Below, piece after piece: positions 61,913 through 64,000 of a stretch of DNA of 64,000 nucleotides. How positions within the stretch are numbered: the first letter of the stretch is position 1; each line of letters starts with the position of its first letter. The notes under the pieces were generated by a model, which worked only from the letters and a program-made list of their open reading frames with translations, ran no database searches and was not told where the DNA came from. The stretch is from the NCBI GenBank assembly GCA_018902385.1, contig JABSSW010000083.1:1-64000 (forward strand), read 5' to 3'. Made by a program: the position numbers and the translations under genes. Origin of the DNA: Physcia stellaris. Taxonomy: Eukaryota; Ascomycota; Lecanoromycetes; Caliciales; Physciaceae.

Positions 61913-64000
61913 ATGACTCCGCCTCTGGATGCTTCGTCAAGAGGCCGAGACATTAATGCAGCTTATGTGGTAAAGAGCAAGTCCTCTCAACAAGGGGAAG
62001 AAGTGACTAGCGAGCAGTCGGGCAAGGAATTCGAATCTCGCGAAGACCCTTTGTCGGTACTTGGCATCGCCGATGCGGTTCCGCGTGAGTACAAACCGCC
62101 TCCGCTGCCAATTAGACCTCATGATCTGGCGAAACCCAGTCAGACAGATCATCCTCCACCCAGCAGTCTACACTTACCGAAAACGTCGCCAAGACCAAAA
62201 CTGCAGTCTGCAGCTACCACTGCCGTATCTTTGACAGATATCCACACTCAATCCTACCAGGATGGCTCACGTGAGACATACGCTGCCCAAGCCAAGCCGA
62301 CATCCTCCAACCAACTTTTGAAAAAGTATGGTAGTATAAGGCCAGTCAAGGGCAATGGCAGCATTGTGGCGGAGACCGCCAGCGTCAGGAGCTTTGCACC
62401 AACACTTGAGACAGGCGCGGATGTGGAAAGCTTGCTGGGAAATGTTCTTGGAGCATCTCGGGAGATCCCAAACCGGACGGAATTGAGCTACCAGACTGAG
62501 AATCTTGATGTGTTTGATTCGTGTCTTTACGAGGTTAACGATGAACTTTCGTCCTTTGCCAAAGAGTTCGACGAGCTGGCTGAATCGAGCGTGGAGGACG
62601 GGACCGAAGGTATCCTCCTCAGCAGCAAGAGCCGGAAGCCGACTAACAGAAGCTGCAGAGCAGCTTCTGAATCTATGGAAAGCCAAGAGAAAGCACTTTC
62701 TCATTCTCTCGTCCGCCGGTAAGCCTATATACAACCGACATGGGGACGATAACTTGATCTCGGGTTACATTGGAGTCATTCAGACCATCATATCCTTCTA
62801 TGAGGGCGCGCAGGACCGACTAAAGGGTTTCACAGCAGCAGACGCTAGGTTTGTAATCATGTCTCAAGGACCTTTATATCTCGTGGCTATATCTAAGCTT
62901 GGCGAGAGCGATGCCCAGCTTGGGGTCCAATTGGAAGCTTTGTATATGCAAATACTTTCAACCTTGACTTCGCCTGTCTTGGGCCACCTATTCTCTAATC
63001 GTCCCTCAACCGATCTAAGGCGCCCGTTGCAAGGAACAGAAACGTTGTTGTCCGCCTTGGCTGATTCTTTCACTCGCGGCTCCTCTTCCACATTGCTATC
63101 GGCCCTCGAATGCCTGCGGATCCGCAAAAGCCACAGGCAGCTAATAAATCACACCTTGCTTCACAAAAGATGCGAGAGTCTCCTTTATGGGTTGATTGTC
63201 GCCGGAGGCAGACTTGTTAGCGTTGTGAGGCCTCGGAGACATTCCTTACACCCTAGCGATCTTCAACTGATATTCAACATGCTCTTCGAAGCCGACAGCG
63301 TCAAGACTGGAGGTGGCGAGAATTGGATCCCTTTATGTTTGCCAGGCTTCAACAGAAATGGCTACCTATATATGTATGTAAGTTTCATTCAACCGAAAGT
63401 CCTAGACGACGCCGAGACTAGCCGCACAAGCGATAAGTTCGGGAAAAAGGACGAAGTTGCTGTGCTTTTGATTAGTGCGAACAAGGATAGCTTTTACGAG
63501 CTCAGAAATATGCGAAATGCCGTAGTCGAGGTTAGTGCTGCCTCTCATGTCGCTTGTGTAATTGATTAAATCGCGACAAGGAGCTCGAAAAGAATGGCAG
63601 CATGCAAATCGTCACGTCTGCTGTTGCTCGTGGACGTCCGACAGCCACAGACATTGTACCAGGAACCGTTTTGCGGCATTTTCTCTACAAGTCAAAAGCT
63701 AACGTCCAGTTCGTTATGCCATCATATGATCCATACTTCAGTACATTAGTAGCACGGCGAAGGCAAGGATCTTACCAAATTCCTAATATCTCTAATGACG
63801 TCCTAACGGTATGGACAGATTGCTTTCTCTGTATCATAGCCTCCACGCAAGCATTCACGCAAAGAACGCCCATCTCAAGGTGCATCACTGTGTGAGTCGG
63901 GAAGCTACTTCATTGGCTTGGGTGACGCCACTGTTCGAAATGTACTGCGTTGCTGGATCCTCGACAAGCCGAAATGCCCTTGCGCAAAGCGCGAATCAGA
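61913..64000 (+). CDS. MON1: Vacuolar fusion protein Mon1 (3' end outside the window)
   Basis: Together with Ccz1, Mon1 is the guanine nucleotide exchange factor for Rab7/Ypt7 on late endosomes and is needed for fusion with the vacuole and for autophagy. Exons 61913-62609, 62659-63530, 63581-63762 and 63819 to beyond the edge. The N-terminal 230 residues are Ser/Pro-rich and disordered. The longin-domain core starts at [20 protein letters not shown], then [49 protein letters not shown] and [19 protein letters not shown]. Intron 1 (49 nt) must use acceptor GCTGCAG to stay in frame with a proper branch distance. Intron 3 (63763-63818) begins GCAAGG, a GC-AG intron; after it the reading [20 protein letters not shown] matches the family, as does [12 protein letters not shown]. 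At least 670 residues are expected in full. Confidence 0.93.

Overview
The window looks like nuclear DNA of a filamentous ascomycete (Pezizomycotina). The genes carry short introns, mostly 46-75 nt, with CTAAC/CTGAC-like branch sites close to the acceptor. The proteins are of fungal type (TAF1 without bromodomains, Dop1, Mon1, Sua5, Rqc2, WSC). Compact gene blocks alternate with AT-rich blocks of wrecked retroelements. I cannot name the species.

Layout. 1-14,280 is an AT-rich block: one truncated Ty3/gypsy chromovirus (family A, minus strand, running off the left edge) and one complete insertion of a second chromovirus (family B, plus strand, 7,058-13,584, flanked by TTAAT). 14,280-39,450 is a gene block with, in order: a small secreted cysteine-rich protein (-), TGS1 (+), TAF1 (+), a WSC protein (+), an NDR-type kinase (-), an Hst2-like sirtuin (-), COG4 (+), SUA5 (+), RQC2 (-), an acylphosphatase in four small exons (+) and a small mitochondrial-type membrane protein (-). 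39,450-55,320 is the second AT-rich block: a palindrome-rich stretch, a 100-bp triplet tandem repeat, and a complete family A chromovirus (45,294-53,104, flanked by GAAAT). 55,320-64,000 holds DOP1 (-) and MON1 (+, cut by the right edge), which diverge from a 253-bp spacer.

Function. There is no single pathway. Three genes (COG4, DOP1, MON1) serve Golgi/endosome/vacuole traffic, and RQC2 and SUA5 serve translation. TGS1 caps small RNAs and TAF1 belongs to TFIID.

Most notable: the two LTRs of each complete element differ, by hand comparison, only by C-to-T or G-to-A transitions (about 20 in 320 bp and about 24 in 192 bp). Every one lies where the C is followed by a pyrimidine (CpT or CpC), none at CpA or CpG. 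The blocks are accordingly almost free of GG and CC yet full of CA, TG and CG. This is the opposite of classical RIP, which favours CpA, and suggests a repeat-directed mutation process with CpY specificity. Other points are two GC-AG introns (RQC2, MON1), a 13-nt exon, an intron placed directly after an ATG, and a frame break inside the conserved core of TGS1.
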